NCBI GenBank assembly: GCA_964512645.1
Contig: CAZEJS010000001.1
Span: 124,001 to 188,000, forward strand
Length of the DNA stretch: 64,000 bases
Direction: 5' to 3'
Source of the DNA: CAZEJS01 sp964512645
GTDB taxonomy: Bacteria; Actinomycetota; Geothermincolia; Fen-727; Anoxymicrobiaceae
A program made the translations under genes and the position numbers. The notes under the pieces are model-generated. The model did no database searches. It saw nothing but the letters and a program-made list of their open reading frames with translations, and was not told the DNA's origin. Of the stretch, positions 25,699 through 34,081 are shown piece by piece (position 1 is the first letter of the stretch; every line of letters begins with the position of its first letter).

Positions 25699-26873
25699 CG
25701 GCCGCCTCCCTTGTCTCCTTCGACGAACACCCGCGGCACCCGCGAGCTGATCATGCAGACAATCTCGTAGTTGATCGTCCCCATCTTCGCGGCTACTTCT
25801 TCGGCGGTGATCCGCTCGCTCCCCTCGGCCCCGATGAGAACGAAAGGTGAGCCCGGCGCGGCATCCTCGTCACCGAGGTCGGCCATGCAGACGTCCATGC
25901 AAACGGTCCCCACCAGCGGCCTCCTCCGGCCGCCGACAAGGACGTCCGCCCTGCCGGAGAGCAGCCTCGACCACCCGTCGGCGTACCCGACGGGAAGCGT
26001 GACGATCGTCGAGGTTTTTTCCGGGGCGTAGGTGAGCCCGTAGCTGATGCCCTCGCCCGCAGGGACCGTCTTCACGAAAGACACTTCACCGCGAAGCGTC
26101 AGGGCGGGCTCCAGGCCGGGCACACCGCCCGTAGACTGCGACGGGTCCAGCCCGAGCATCGCGATCCCGACACGCACCATGTCGTAATGGCTCCGGGCCT
26201 CCGACATCAGCGCGGCGCTGTTGGCGGCGTGCCTCACGAGCCGGCGGCCCAGCGCCATGTCGGCGGCGGCGGCGGCGCCTTCGAAGCGATCGAGCTGTTC
26301 GGCGGTGAAAGGGTGTCCGGCCCTGTCCGCCACTGCCAGGTGGGTGTAGATGCCGGTAACCTCAACTCCTTCGAGCCGGTCGATGGCGGCCGCGAACTCC
26401 GCGGTCTTCTCCGGGGGGACCCCCACCCTGTGCATCCCCGAGTCCACCTTCACGTGGACCGCGGCCTTCCTGCCCAGCGCGTCCGCCGCGCCCGCCAGCG
26501 CGCGGGCGTACTCCTCGGTGTAGACCGAGCATACGACGTCCGCCTCGACGGCCCCGCGCGCGCCGCTCGCCGGCGGCTCGAACAACAGGTACACCGGGCA
26601 GTCGATCCGGGCCGCCCGGAGCTCCAGGGCCTCTTCCAGGAGCGCAACGCCCAGGCAATCGGCCCCCGCTTCGAGCGCCGCCCCGGCCACAGGCACCGCT
26701 CCGTGGCCGTACGCGTCGGCCTTCACCACCGCCATGAATGCGCAACCGGCCCCGATGAGCCCGCGCAGATGGCCGACGTTGTGCCGGATGCGGTCGAGGT
26801 CCACCTCGGCCCACAGTGGCCTTACGACTCCGCCTCCCGGCGAGCCCCGCCTGCCTTCGCCCGCCAGGCTCAT
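25695..26873 (-). CDS. alr: Alanine racemase
   Basis: PLP enzyme making D-alanine for peptidoglycan. 392 residues. PLP Lys in AVVKADAYGHGAVPVA, catalytic Tyr in ISYGLTYAP, and VCMDVCMADLGDED plus TINYEIVCMISSRVPRVF at the C-terminus. The start overlaps the CBS gene stop by 4 bases (ATGA) and the stop overlaps the next gene by 4, so expression is tightly coupled to its neighbours. Adjacent cell-wall genes glmS and glmM lie further upstream on the same strand. Confidence 0.97.
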   Translation of the reverse strand: MSLAGEGRRGSPGGGVVRPLWAEVDLDRIRHNVGHLRGLIGAGCAFMAVVKADAYGHGAVPVAGAALEAGADCLGVALLEEALELRAARIDCPVYLLFEPPASGARGAVEADVVCSVYTEEYARALAGAADALGRKAAVHVKVDSGMHRVGVPPEKTAEFAAAIDRLEGVEVTGIYTHLAVADRAGHPFTAEQLDRFEGAAAAADMALGRRLVRHAANSAALMSEARSHYDMVRVGIAMLGLDPSQSTGGVPGLEPALTLRGEVSFVKTVPAGEGISYGLTYAPEKTSTIVTLPVGYADGWSRLLSGRADVLVGGRRRPLVGTVCMDVCMADLGDEDAAPGSPFVLIGAEGSERITAEEVAAKMGTINYEIVCMISSRVPRVFVEGDKGGGR

Positions 26874-27358
26874 TCCTCCTCCGTTCCCAGGACGGGGATG
26901 TCCCTGCTGATCAACCTGACAATGTCGGCCATGGTCAGCATGCCGACCAGCCGCCCGTCCTCGAGCACGGGCAGCCTCTTGAGCTTCCGGCGGGTCATGA
27001 GGGTCGCGGCGTGCTCGACGGTCTCACCGGCATCTATGGTCACCACGTGCTCGCTCATAACCTCAGCGGCGGTCGCGGCGACGGCCCTGCGAAACTTTTC
27101 CTCGAACCTGTGCAGGCTGCCGGGCACGAACACGTACCCTGACAGGAAGCTGACGAACGAGGGGAACTCGACGTCGGACTCCTGCACGACCAGGTCGCTC
27201 TCGGTGACGATCCCCAGCAGGTCGCCCTCCTCGTTCACCACCGGCAGCCCTCCGACGCGGCTGTCCACCATGATCTTCGCCACGTCGGTCACGCTCGTGC
27301 CGGGGGAAACGGTTATCGCGTCGCCTGTCATCGCCTCTTCGACCAGCACTTCTCTCAT
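26870..27358 (-). CDS. Tandem CBS-domain protein
   Basis: A 162-residue protein of two CBS motifs (TVSPGTSVTDVAKIMVDSRV... and VTIDAGETVEHAATLMTRRK...), which bind adenine nucleotides and usually regulate a partner. LKRLPVLEDGRLVGMLTMAD and GLPVVNEEGDLLGIVTESD are the conserved cores. It has no other domain. The ATG immediately follows the nnr stop (TGAATG), and the gene overlaps alr by 4 bases, so partner proteins may be in the same operon. Confidence 0.9.
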   Translation of the reverse strand: MREVLVEEAMTGDAITVSPGTSVTDVAKIMVDSRVGGLPVVNEEGDLLGIVTESDLVVQESDVEFPSFVSFLSGYVFVPGSLHRFEEKFRRAVAATAAEVMSEHVVTIDAGETVEHAATLMTRRKLKRLPVLEDGRLVGMLTMADIVRLISRDIPVLGTEEE

Positions 27359-28927
27359 TCAAGACCACCTTTCTTCCGGCACCCTGCGCAGCGCCAGGGG
27401 CAGGTGCCTTGCCACATCCCCGGCGGTCATCCCGACCCGGCCCTCCATCCGGGCGGCGAGGTCGCCCGCGTATCCGTGGAACCACGCGGCGGCGACCGCC
27501 GCCTCGAGAACTCCAAGGCCCTGTGCCAGCATCGAGGCCACACACCCGGTGAGCACGTCGCCCATCCCCGCGGTAGCCATCCCGGAGTTCCCGGTGGGGT
27601 TCACGTAGACGTCTCCGTCCGGCCCCGCCGTCACGGTCCCGGCCCCCTTGAGGACCACCACCGCTTCCCAATCCGCCGCCGCGCGCCGGGCGGCGCCTAT
27701 CCTGTCCCTCTGCACCGCCTCCGCGTCGGTGCCGAGCAGCCTGGCCATCTCCCCGGGGTGCGGCGTGAGCACCAGGGGATGCCGCCGCTTCGCGAAAGCG
27801 TCCGTCGAGCCGGCCATGGCGTTCAGGCCGTCGGCGTCCAGCACCAGCGGGGCTTCGATTCCCGCGACAAGCCGCCTGGCGAGGTCCCGGGCTTCCGGCT
27901 CGGTGGACATTCCCGGCCCCAGGGCCACGGCAGAGGCGTTCCGGCCGCACTCCATGAGGACGTCCGCCGCCTCCAGGGACAGGCTCCTCCGTCGCCCCTG
28001 GGCCACCGGCACCGTTATGACCTCGGTCAGCTTCGTCTCCATGATGTCGCACAGGCCCTCGGGAACCGCGGCCCTGACCAGGCCGGCGCCGCTTCGCAGC
28101 GCCGCCTGCGCGCAAAGAGACACCGCGCCGCTCATGCCCGCCGACCCCCCGATGACCAGCACGTTCCCGCACGTCCCCTTGTGGGCGTCGGGTGGCCGGT
28201 GGGGCAGAAGGCCGTCCGCCTCCTCCTCGGTGGTCACGAATATCCGCGAGTCGGGCACATTTTCGACGAGCCTGTCGGGAATGCCGATGTCGACTACGTC
28301 CATCTCACCGACGTGGCCCGCTCCGGGAAACTGGACCAGCCCCACCTTGGGCGCGGCGAACGTCACCGTCTTCTCCGCAACCACCGCCGGGCCCGCGACC
28401 GCGCCGGTGTCGCCCTCCACGCCGCTCGGTATGTCCACCGCCAGCACCGGCCTGCCGGAGGCGTTCACCGCGTCGATAACCCCGGCGAAAACGCCGGAGG
28501 CGGGGCCCTTGAAGCCGGTCCCGAAGAGGCAGTCGATTATCAGGTCGAACGCCGGCGCCGCCCGGGCGAACTCCGCGACCTCGCCGGGGTCGCTGAGCCA
28601 CTGTACGACGACAGGGGTGCCCGGCAGACGCTCGAAGTTCGCGCGGGAATCCGGCGACAGGCAGTCCGGCCTCGTTGCCCCCACCACGCAGACGGACGCC
28701 TCGAACGAGGCGGAGAGGCGCCGGGCTGCTACCAGGCCGTCGCCGCCGTTGTTGCCCTTCCCGCAAACCACCGCGACCCGCCGCCCGGCACCGCAGGAGA
28801 GCATGTCCCTGGCGGCGCGGGCAACCCCCTCGCCGGCCCTTTCCATCAGCTCGAGCGAGGGAATGCCCTCCTCTTCGACGGCCATGCGGTCTATCCGCGC
28901 CATCTCCGACGGGAGGACGACCCTCAA
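27359..28927 (-). CDS. nnr: Bifunctional NAD(P)H-hydrate epimerase / ADP-dependent dehydratase
   Basis: Repairs damaged NAD(P)H hydrates. About 522 residues. N-terminal epimerase (YjeF_N) with CGKGNNGGDGLVAARRL and LIDCLFGTGFKGPASG; C-terminal dehydratase with NVLVIGGSAGMSGA, LTPHPGEMARLLG and NPTGNSGMATAGMGDVLTG. Start: homology begins at LRVVLPSEMARIDRMAV, so TTG 28927 is preferred; a GTG at 28987 is in frame but overlaps the preceding gene by 23 bases. The CBS gene begins at the next base after the stop. Confidence 0.93.
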   Translation of the reverse strand: MRVVLPSEMARIDRMAVEEEGIPSLELMERAGEGVARAARDMLSCGAGRRVAVVCGKGNNGGDGLVAARRLSASFEASVCVVGATRPDCLSPDSRANFERLPGTPVVVQWLSDPGEVAEFARAAPAFDLIIDCLFGTGFKGPASGVFAGVIDAVNASGRPVLAVDIPSGVEGDTGAVAGPAVVAEKTVTFAAPKVGLVQFPGAGHVGEMDVVDIGIPDRLVENVPDSRIFVTTEEEADGLLPHRPPDAHKGTCGNVLVIGGSAGMSGAVSLCAQAALRSGAGLVRAAVPEGLCDIMETKLTEVITVPVAQGRRRSLSLEAADVLMECGRNASAVALGPGMSTEPEARDLARRLVAGIEAPLVLDADGLNAMAGSTDAFAKRRHPLVLTPHPGEMARLLGTDAEAVQRDRIGAARRAAADWEAVVVLKGAGTVTAGPDGDVYVNPTGNSGMATAGMGDVLTGCVASMLAQGLGVLEAAVAAAWFHGYAGDLAARMEGRVGMTAGDVARHLPLALRRVPEERWS

Positions 28928-28964
28928 CGCGTCACACCACCCTCGCGTTCCGACTGATTCGATT

Positions 28965-29705
28965 TCAACCGTCCTCGCTCCCTTCACGCCGGACCATCCC
29001 GCGCAGCCTGCTGAACACGGACTCCTTCTCCGTGGCGAGCCGGGCGGCCATGAGGTAACCGGCTCCGAGGAGGGCCGCCCCGGTGATCGACAGCACCGGC
29101 ACCGCGGCCCAGAGGGGGGGCAGCATTGCCTCCAGGATGCTGGGCACGCGCCCGAGGGGCAGCACCAGCAGCAGAGCCGCCAGGAAGAAGATCGCGCTCG
29201 TCCCGCCCATGCACAGGCCCATCCCCCGTATCCCCCGGTCCCAGCCGCCGTCTCTCCCGGTCATCCTGCTGGAGAGCACCCCCCCGGAGGCCAGCGCGAA
29301 CCCGGTCAGGACCCGCGCCGAGTTAGTGTAGAGCAGGATGCCCAGGTAGTACCCGACCCTCCTGGTGCCTTCGGCGGCGGACGCCATGGGCAACACCGCC
29401 GGGAAGTGCTTCACCGAGTTGGCCATGTCCACCAGGCATATCAGGAGCAGGCTCGAGCCGAGGATCAGGAACACGTGGGCAAGCCAGTTCACCGGCTGTC
29501 GCCCGGAACCCGGAACCCCGTCCCCCCGGCCTTCTTCCGGCACACCCGCGAACCCCGGCGGCTCGGATCCGGAACCCCGGCCCCAGGCGCCGGCGCCCGG
29601 CGATGTCCGCGACGGACCTCTTCCTTCCACCAGGGGGACGCCGCAGATGTGACACTCCGAGCAGCCGCACCTCTGTTCGCGTCCACACTCAGGGCAGTAA
29701 GCCAT
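28965..29705 (-). CDS. Zinc-ribbon multi-pass membrane protein
   Basis: A 246-residue protein of unknown function between glmS and nnr. N-terminus MAYCPECGREQRCGCSECHIC is Cys-rich (CxxC twice), followed by a Gly/Pro-rich linker to about residue 70, then roughly four membrane helices (VFLILGSSLLLICLVDMA; GILLYTNSARVLTGFALASG; GTSAIFFLAALLLVLPLG; AVPVLSITGAALLGAGYLMA) and a basic C-terminus. A sensing role is guessed from the ribbon-plus-membrane layout only. No named family recognised. Confidence 0.65.
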   Translation of the reverse strand: MAYCPECGREQRCGCSECHICGVPLVEGRGPSRTSPGAGAWGRGSGSEPPGFAGVPEEGRGDGVPGSGRQPVNWLAHVFLILGSSLLLICLVDMANSVKHFPAVLPMASAAEGTRRVGYYLGILLYTNSARVLTGFALASGGVLSSRMTGRDGGWDRGIRGMGLCMGGTSAIFFLAALLLVLPLGRVPSILEAMLPPLWAAVPVLSITGAALLGAGYLMAARLATEKESVFSRLRGMVRREGSEDG

Positions 29706-29726
29706 GTCATCAATCCCGCCGGCGCA

Positions 29727-31556
29727 TCACTCGACGGTCACGGTCTTGGCCAGGTTCCTCGGCTGGTCGACGTTGCACCCCCGCATCTTCGCGATGTGGT
29801 AGGCGAGCAACTGCAGCGGCAGCACGGTCAGCAGGGGCGAGAGCATGTCAGAGGTGTCGGGCACCCACAATACGTCGTCGCACAGCTCCGCCATGAAGTC
29901 GTCGCCTTCCGTGGCCACCGCGAGGACGGGCGCACCGCGCGCCTTGACCTCCTCGATGTTGCTGACCATCTTCTCGTAGACGGAATCCCTGGGCGCCAGC
30001 GCGACCACGGGAACGTTCTCGTCGAGCAGCGCGATCGGCCCGTGCTTCATCTCGCCGGCGGGGTACCCCTCGGCGTGTATGTAGGATATCTCCTTGAGCT
30101 TGAGCGCCCCCTCCATCGCGATTGGGTAGCTCACGCTCCGCCCGAGGAAGAGGAAATCGTCGCGGTCGTGGTAACGACGCGCCGCCGCGACAACCGCGCT
30201 GTCGTCCTCCAGCACCTTGCGCATCAAATCAGGCATCTCCCGAAGCGCCGCCACGTTCTTCTCGTACCTGGCGTCACGCAGGTGTCCCCGCAGCCTGCCC
30301 AGGCGCATCGCCAGCAGGTACACCGCAGTCATCTGGGCGCTGAACGTCTTGGTCGCCGCCACCCCTATCTCCGGGCCGGCGTGCGTAAAAATGGTGCCGC
30401 CGGCTTCGCGGGTCATCTGGCTGCCGACGGTGTTCACGATAGCGATGACCCGGGCACCCCTGCGCCGGGCCTCTCTGACCCCCGCAAGTGTGTCCATCGT
30501 CTCGCCGGACTGGCTTATCGCGACCACCAGGTCGTCGGAGGTCACCACCAGGTTCCTGTACCTGAACTCCGAGGCGACCTCTATCTCCACCGGGAGCGCC
30601 GCCCAGCGCTCGAAGAGATACCTGGCGAGGAGGCCGGCGTGGAACGCGGTGCCGCACGCGACCACGACTATTCTGCGGAGGCAGCGGTCGGCTTCGGCCG
30701 AGAGTTCGATCTCCTCCATCTCGATCTCGCCGTCTTCGTTGAACTTGTCACCCATCGTGTCGGCGACGGCCTGTGGCTGTTCGTGGATCTCCTTGAGCAT
30801 GAAGTCCTCGTAACCGCCCTTCTCGGCGGCGTCGAGGTCCCAGTCCACGGTCACCGGATCGCGGACGACCTCGAGGCCCTCCAGCGTGGTCACGCCGTAA
30901 CCGTGCAGGTCCACCGAGAGGATCTCGTCGTTCTCGAGGTAGATCACCTCCCTGGTGCTTGCGAGGAAAGCGGGCACCGCCGAGGCGATGAAGTACTCAC
31001 CCTCGCCGAGCCCCAGGCACAAGGGGCTGTCCCGCCTGGCGGCCACTATCGCACCCGGCTGGGCCGCGTGGACCGCGACGACGGCGAAGGAACCTTCGAC
31101 GCGCAGAAGGCCCGCCCGCAGGGCCTCGCACAGATCGCCGTCGTAGTACTCCTCGATCAGGTGGGCCAGCGTCTCGGTGTCCGTCTGGGACTTGAAGACG
31201 TGGCCGCGGGCCTCCAGTTCCGACCGCAAGGCGGCGTGGTTCTCGATGATGCCGTTGTGGACAAGAGCGACGTCGCCCCTGCAGTCGAACTGAGGATGGG
31301 CGTTGACCTGATTCGGCACCCCGTGGGTTGCCCACCTGGTATGCCCGATGCCCACTGACCCGGCCTGAGTTACGCCGGAAAGAGCCGCCTCCATGGCGTC
31401 CAGGTTTCCCACGACCTTGACGCAGGACATCTCTCCGGCCGGAGACACCACGCAGATGCCCGCCGAGTCGTATCCCCTGTACTCGAGCTTCCTCAAGCCG
31501 CCGAAGAGTATCGGCTGCGCCTCCCTGCCTCCCAGGTAACCCACGATACCGCACAT
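29727..31556 (-). CDS. glmS: Glutamine-fructose-6-phosphate aminotransferase (isomerising)
   Basis: Makes glucosamine 6-phosphate for peptidoglycan. 609 residues. Cys1 after the start Met (MCGIVGYLGGREAQPILFGG) is the amidotransferase nucleophile, and GIGHTRWATHGVPNQVNAHP follows. Two SIS isomerase domains are present (IVVVACGTAFHAGLL; VAISQSGETMDTLAGVREA; FLFLGRSVSYPIAMEGALK), and the C-terminus is NVDQPRNLAKTVTVE. It follows glmM by 16 bases on the same strand. Confidence 0.97.
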   Translation of the reverse strand: MCGIVGYLGGREAQPILFGGLRKLEYRGYDSAGICVVSPAGEMSCVKVVGNLDAMEAALSGVTQAGSVGIGHTRWATHGVPNQVNAHPQFDCRGDVALVHNGIIENHAALRSELEARGHVFKSQTDTETLAHLIEEYYDGDLCEALRAGLLRVEGSFAVVAVHAAQPGAIVAARRDSPLCLGLGEGEYFIASAVPAFLASTREVIYLENDEILSVDLHGYGVTTLEGLEVVRDPVTVDWDLDAAEKGGYEDFMLKEIHEQPQAVADTMGDKFNEDGEIEMEEIELSAEADRCLRRIVVVACGTAFHAGLLARYLFERWAALPVEIEVASEFRYRNLVVTSDDLVVAISQSGETMDTLAGVREARRRGARVIAIVNTVGSQMTREAGGTIFTHAGPEIGVAATKTFSAQMTAVYLLAMRLGRLRGHLRDARYEKNVAALREMPDLMRKVLEDDSAVVAAARRYHDRDDFLFLGRSVSYPIAMEGALKLKEISYIHAEGYPAGEMKHGPIALLDENVPVVALAPRDSVYEKMVSNIEEVKARGAPVLAVATEGDDFMAELCDDVLWVPDTSDMLSPLLTVLPLQLLAYHIAKMRGCNVDQPRNLAKTVTVE

Positions 31557-31572
31557 GGTCTCCCTCTTCCGT

Positions 31573-32904
31573 CTATGCGTGCTCGAGCTCGTCCAGCATG
31601 GCGTCGGCTATCGCCCGCGCCACCTCCCGGGCCTTGCGCTCGCTTGTGGCCTCGACCATTATCCTCTCCACCGGCTCGGTCCCCGAGGAGCGGACCAGGA
31701 CCCGGCCGCCGTCGCCGAGCCGCTCCTCGTACGTCTCCACGAGCTTCCACACCGCCATGCCCGACTGGAGCCGGCGGCCGCTGCGGGGCCTCACGTTGAG
31801 GAGCACCTGAGGGTACTTCTTCATCACGCCCGCAAGCTTCGAGAGACTCTCACCGGTGTCCCTGACGATCCCCGCAACCATCAAGGCGGTCAGCAGACCG
31901 TCGCCGGTCGAGGCGTGCTCGCCGAAAATGACGTGCCCCGACTGCTCCCCGCCGAGCACGGCCCCGCTCTCGATCATCTTCTCCATGACGTACCGGTCGC
32001 CAACCCGGGTCATGTGGAGCTCGACGCCGAGCTCGGCGATCGCTTTCTGAAAACCGAGGTTGCACATCACAGTGGAGACCACCACCGGCGGGTGCAACAG
32101 GCCCCGCTCCCGGAGATATTTCGCGGCGATGGACATCACGAAATCGCCGTCGCGGACCTCGCCGGTCTCGTCTACGCAGATGCACCTGTCGGCGTCGCCG
32201 TCCAGGGCGAATCCCATCGAAGCGCCCCAGTCCCTCACCAGCCCTGCCAGGTGCTCCGGATGCGTGGAGCCGCAGTCGAGGTTGATGTTGCGCCCGTCCG
32301 GTTCGACCGCCAGCGACTCGACGGCCGCTCCCAGGCTCTCGAACGCCCGGGGGGCCACCCGGAACGCCGCGCCGTTGGCGCAGTCGAGGGCCACCTTGAA
32401 GCCGTCGAGGTCGAAGTTCACGCAATCGAGGAGGTGGTCCACGTAGAGGTCCTCGGCGTCAGGCAGGTGGCGCGCCTCGCCCACGGGGCCACCTTCTGCG
32501 GACGGCTCTGCGCCCTCGAAGTGGTCCTCGATGGAGCGCTCGGTGGAGTCGGGCAGTTTCACGCCGCCGGGCCCGAAGAACTTGATGCCGTTGTCTTTGA
32601 ACTGGTTGTGAGAAGCGGATATCACCACGCCGGTGTCGGCGTCCATGGCCTCGGTCAGGAAGGCCACCGCAGGGGTGGGGATGACCCCGGCGAGAAGCAC
32701 ATCGGCCCCCTCGGCGAGCAGGCCGGCGACGAGCGCGTCCTCGAGCATCGTCCCCGACAGGCGCGTATCCCTGCCGACGACGACCCTGCATCCCGCCCCC
32801 CCGAGCGCGGGGACCGCCGCCCTCCCCAGGCGGAGCGCCAGCTCCGGAGTGAGCTCGAGGTTGGCCTCTCCCCTGATGCCGTCTGTTCCGAAGTACTTCT
32901 TCAA
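31573..32904 (-). CDS. glmM: Phosphoglucosamine mutase
   Basis: Converts glucosamine 6-phosphate to the 1-phosphate. 443 residues. N-terminal MKKYFGTDGIRGEANLELTP, catalytic Ser loop VISASHNQFKDNGIKFFGPG, metal loop LDGDADRCICVDETG, sugar-binding GEQSGHVIFGEHASTGDGLL and the C-terminal phosphate loop VRSSGTEPVERIMVEA are all present. It sits upstream of glmS, so both steps to UDP-GlcNAc precursors are adjacent. Confidence 0.97.
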   Translation of the reverse strand: MKKYFGTDGIRGEANLELTPELALRLGRAAVPALGGAGCRVVVGRDTRLSGTMLEDALVAGLLAEGADVLLAGVIPTPAVAFLTEAMDADTGVVISASHNQFKDNGIKFFGPGGVKLPDSTERSIEDHFEGAEPSAEGGPVGEARHLPDAEDLYVDHLLDCVNFDLDGFKVALDCANGAAFRVAPRAFESLGAAVESLAVEPDGRNINLDCGSTHPEHLAGLVRDWGASMGFALDGDADRCICVDETGEVRDGDFVMSIAAKYLRERGLLHPPVVVSTVMCNLGFQKAIAELGVELHMTRVGDRYVMEKMIESGAVLGGEQSGHVIFGEHASTGDGLLTALMVAGIVRDTGESLSKLAGVMKKYPQVLLNVRPRSGRRLQSGMAVWKLVETYEERLGDGGRVLVRSSGTEPVERIMVEATSERKAREVARAIADAMLDELEHA

Positions 32905-32932
32905 AGGATCCCTCCCCCGGGCCGCCGGGCCA

Positions 32933-32938
32933 ATAATA
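32933..32938 (-). promoter_or_regulatory. Possible -10 box for glmM-glmS
   Basis: TATTAT on the minus strand (5/6 to consensus), 29 bases before glmM in the 117-base gap after rpsI. The -35 position is poor, so this is only suggestive. Confidence 0.3.
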
Positions 32939-33021
32939 TCACAACGTCCCCATGGCCTTTACGACGTGGAAGCGTGAGGTCGGAGAGTCGCCGGAGGGCG
33001 TTATGCGGCGCTTTCGGGAGC

Positions 33022-33414
33022 CTATCGCTTGGAGAACTGCGGGCGCTTGCGGGCTCCTTTGAGACCGTACTTCTTGCGCTCTTTCATCCGGGCGTCCCTG
33101 GTGAGGAAACCGCCCTTCTTGAGGTCGGCGCGCAAGGTCTCGTCGGACTCCACCAGGGCACGCGCTATCCCCATGCGCAGCGCGCCGGCCTGGCCGGATA
33201 TCCCGCCGCCGTCGAGCCTGGCCACGACGTCAAAGCTTCCCTTGAGGTCGACGTGGATCAGCGGGGCGAGAACCTCGATACGGTGCCGCCGGTTGGGGAA
33301 ATACTCCTCCAGGACGTGCCCGTTGACCTTCACTTCACCGCTGCCGGGATAGATTCGCACCCGCGCCACGGCCTCCTTGCGGCGACCCGTACCCATGAAG
33401 AATTCGTCTGCCAA
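33022..33414 (-). CDS. rpsI: 30S ribosomal protein S9
   Basis: A 130-residue small-subunit protein. GTGRRKEAVARVRIYPGSG near the N-terminus, GGGISGQAGALRMGIARAL in the centre, and the basic C-terminus ARKRPQFSKR that reaches the P-site tRNA. It follows rplM after 6 bases, the conserved L13-S9 operon. Confidence 0.98.
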   Translation of the reverse strand: MADEFFMGTGRRKEAVARVRIYPGSGEVKVNGHVLEEYFPNRRHRIEVLAPLIHVDLKGSFDVVARLDGGGISGQAGALRMGIARALVESDETLRADLKKGGFLTRDARMKERKKYGLKGARKRPQFSKR

Positions 33415-33420
33415 GCTGTG

Positions 33421-33876
33421 CTACCCCTTGATTTCGAGCGGTTCGGGCTTCTGGGCGCCGTGCGGGTGGTCCGGGCCCGCGTAGACGTGGAGCTTCTTGA
33501 GCATAGCCCTCCCCAGCCTGTTGTGCGGCAGCATCCCCTTGACGGCGTGGAGGACAAGGCGCTCCGGGTGGTCGTCCCGGACCTTGGACGCCGGAGTCTC
33601 TTTCATCCCGCCGGGATAGCCGCTGTACCTGTAATACATCTTGTCGGTTTCTTTGTTTCCGGTGAGGACGACCTTCTCCGCGTTGATAACCACCACACAA
33701 TCCCCGGTGTCCATGCTCGGGGTGTAGATGGCCTTGTGCTTTCCCTTGAGCACTGCCGCCACCCCGGTGGCGAGCCGTCCCAGCACCATGCCGTCCGCGT
33801 CCACGACGAACCACTTCCGTTCGATGTCCGCCGGTTTCGCCGAGTATGTAGTTTTCGAGAGCTTCAGGTGTGCCAT
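33421..33876 (-). CDS. rplM: 50S ribosomal protein L13
   Basis: A 151-residue large-subunit protein. RKWFVVDADGMVLGRLATGVA, NAEKVVLTGNKETDKMYYRYSG shortened to its core VVLTGNK, and KGMLPHNRLGRAMLKKLHVY are typical. ATG 33876 has GAGG about 6 bases upstream; a longer frame open to 33915 would run through the leader hairpin and is not used. Confidence 0.97.
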   Translation of the reverse strand: MAHLKLSKTTYSAKPADIERKWFVVDADGMVLGRLATGVAAVLKGKHKAIYTPSMDTGDCVVVINAEKVVLTGNKETDKMYYRYSGYPGGMKETPASKVRDDHPERLVLHAVKGMLPHNRLGRAMLKKLHVYAGPDHPHGAQKPEPLEIKG

Positions 33877-33887
33877 GCAGATCCTCG

Positions 33888-33911
33888 AAAAAAGAACGCC
33901 CGCTACGGGCG
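33888..33911 (-). terminator. Terminator-like hairpin in the rplM leader (candidate attenuator)
   Basis: Minus strand: CGCCCG-TAG-CGGGCG (33911-33897), a perfect 6-bp stem, followed by TTCTTTTTT (33896-33888), then the rplM ribosome site. It lies downstream of the rplM promoter and upstream of the start codon, so it would act within the operon's own leader. Confidence 0.65.
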
Positions 33912-33927
33912 CCAACGCACGTTGATG

Positions 33928-33956
33928 ATAGTAGGGTAATCGCCTGCCGGTGTCAA
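33928..33956 (-). promoter_or_regulatory. rplM-rpsI promoter
   Basis: Minus strand: consensus -35 TTGACA (33951-33956), 17-base spacer, -10 TACTAT (33928-33933). Transcription would begin near 33921, about 45 bases before rplM. Confidence 0.85.
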
Positions 33957-34081
33957 CAAAGCCAGGCGTCCTCCGGCCGGGCCCGGCGAACTCAATGCCG
34001 GCCGGTCTCCAGAGTCCCGCCTCCCCGTGGAGCCACCGGGAGAAGGACCGGGCCGGACCCGCCGCCGGGCGCTCCCGGCCC

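Noticed and set aside
27648..31358. 1236-codon open frame on the plus strand
   Set aside because: Antisense to nnr, the zinc-ribbon gene and glmS; low-complexity His/Arg/Gly-rich translation.
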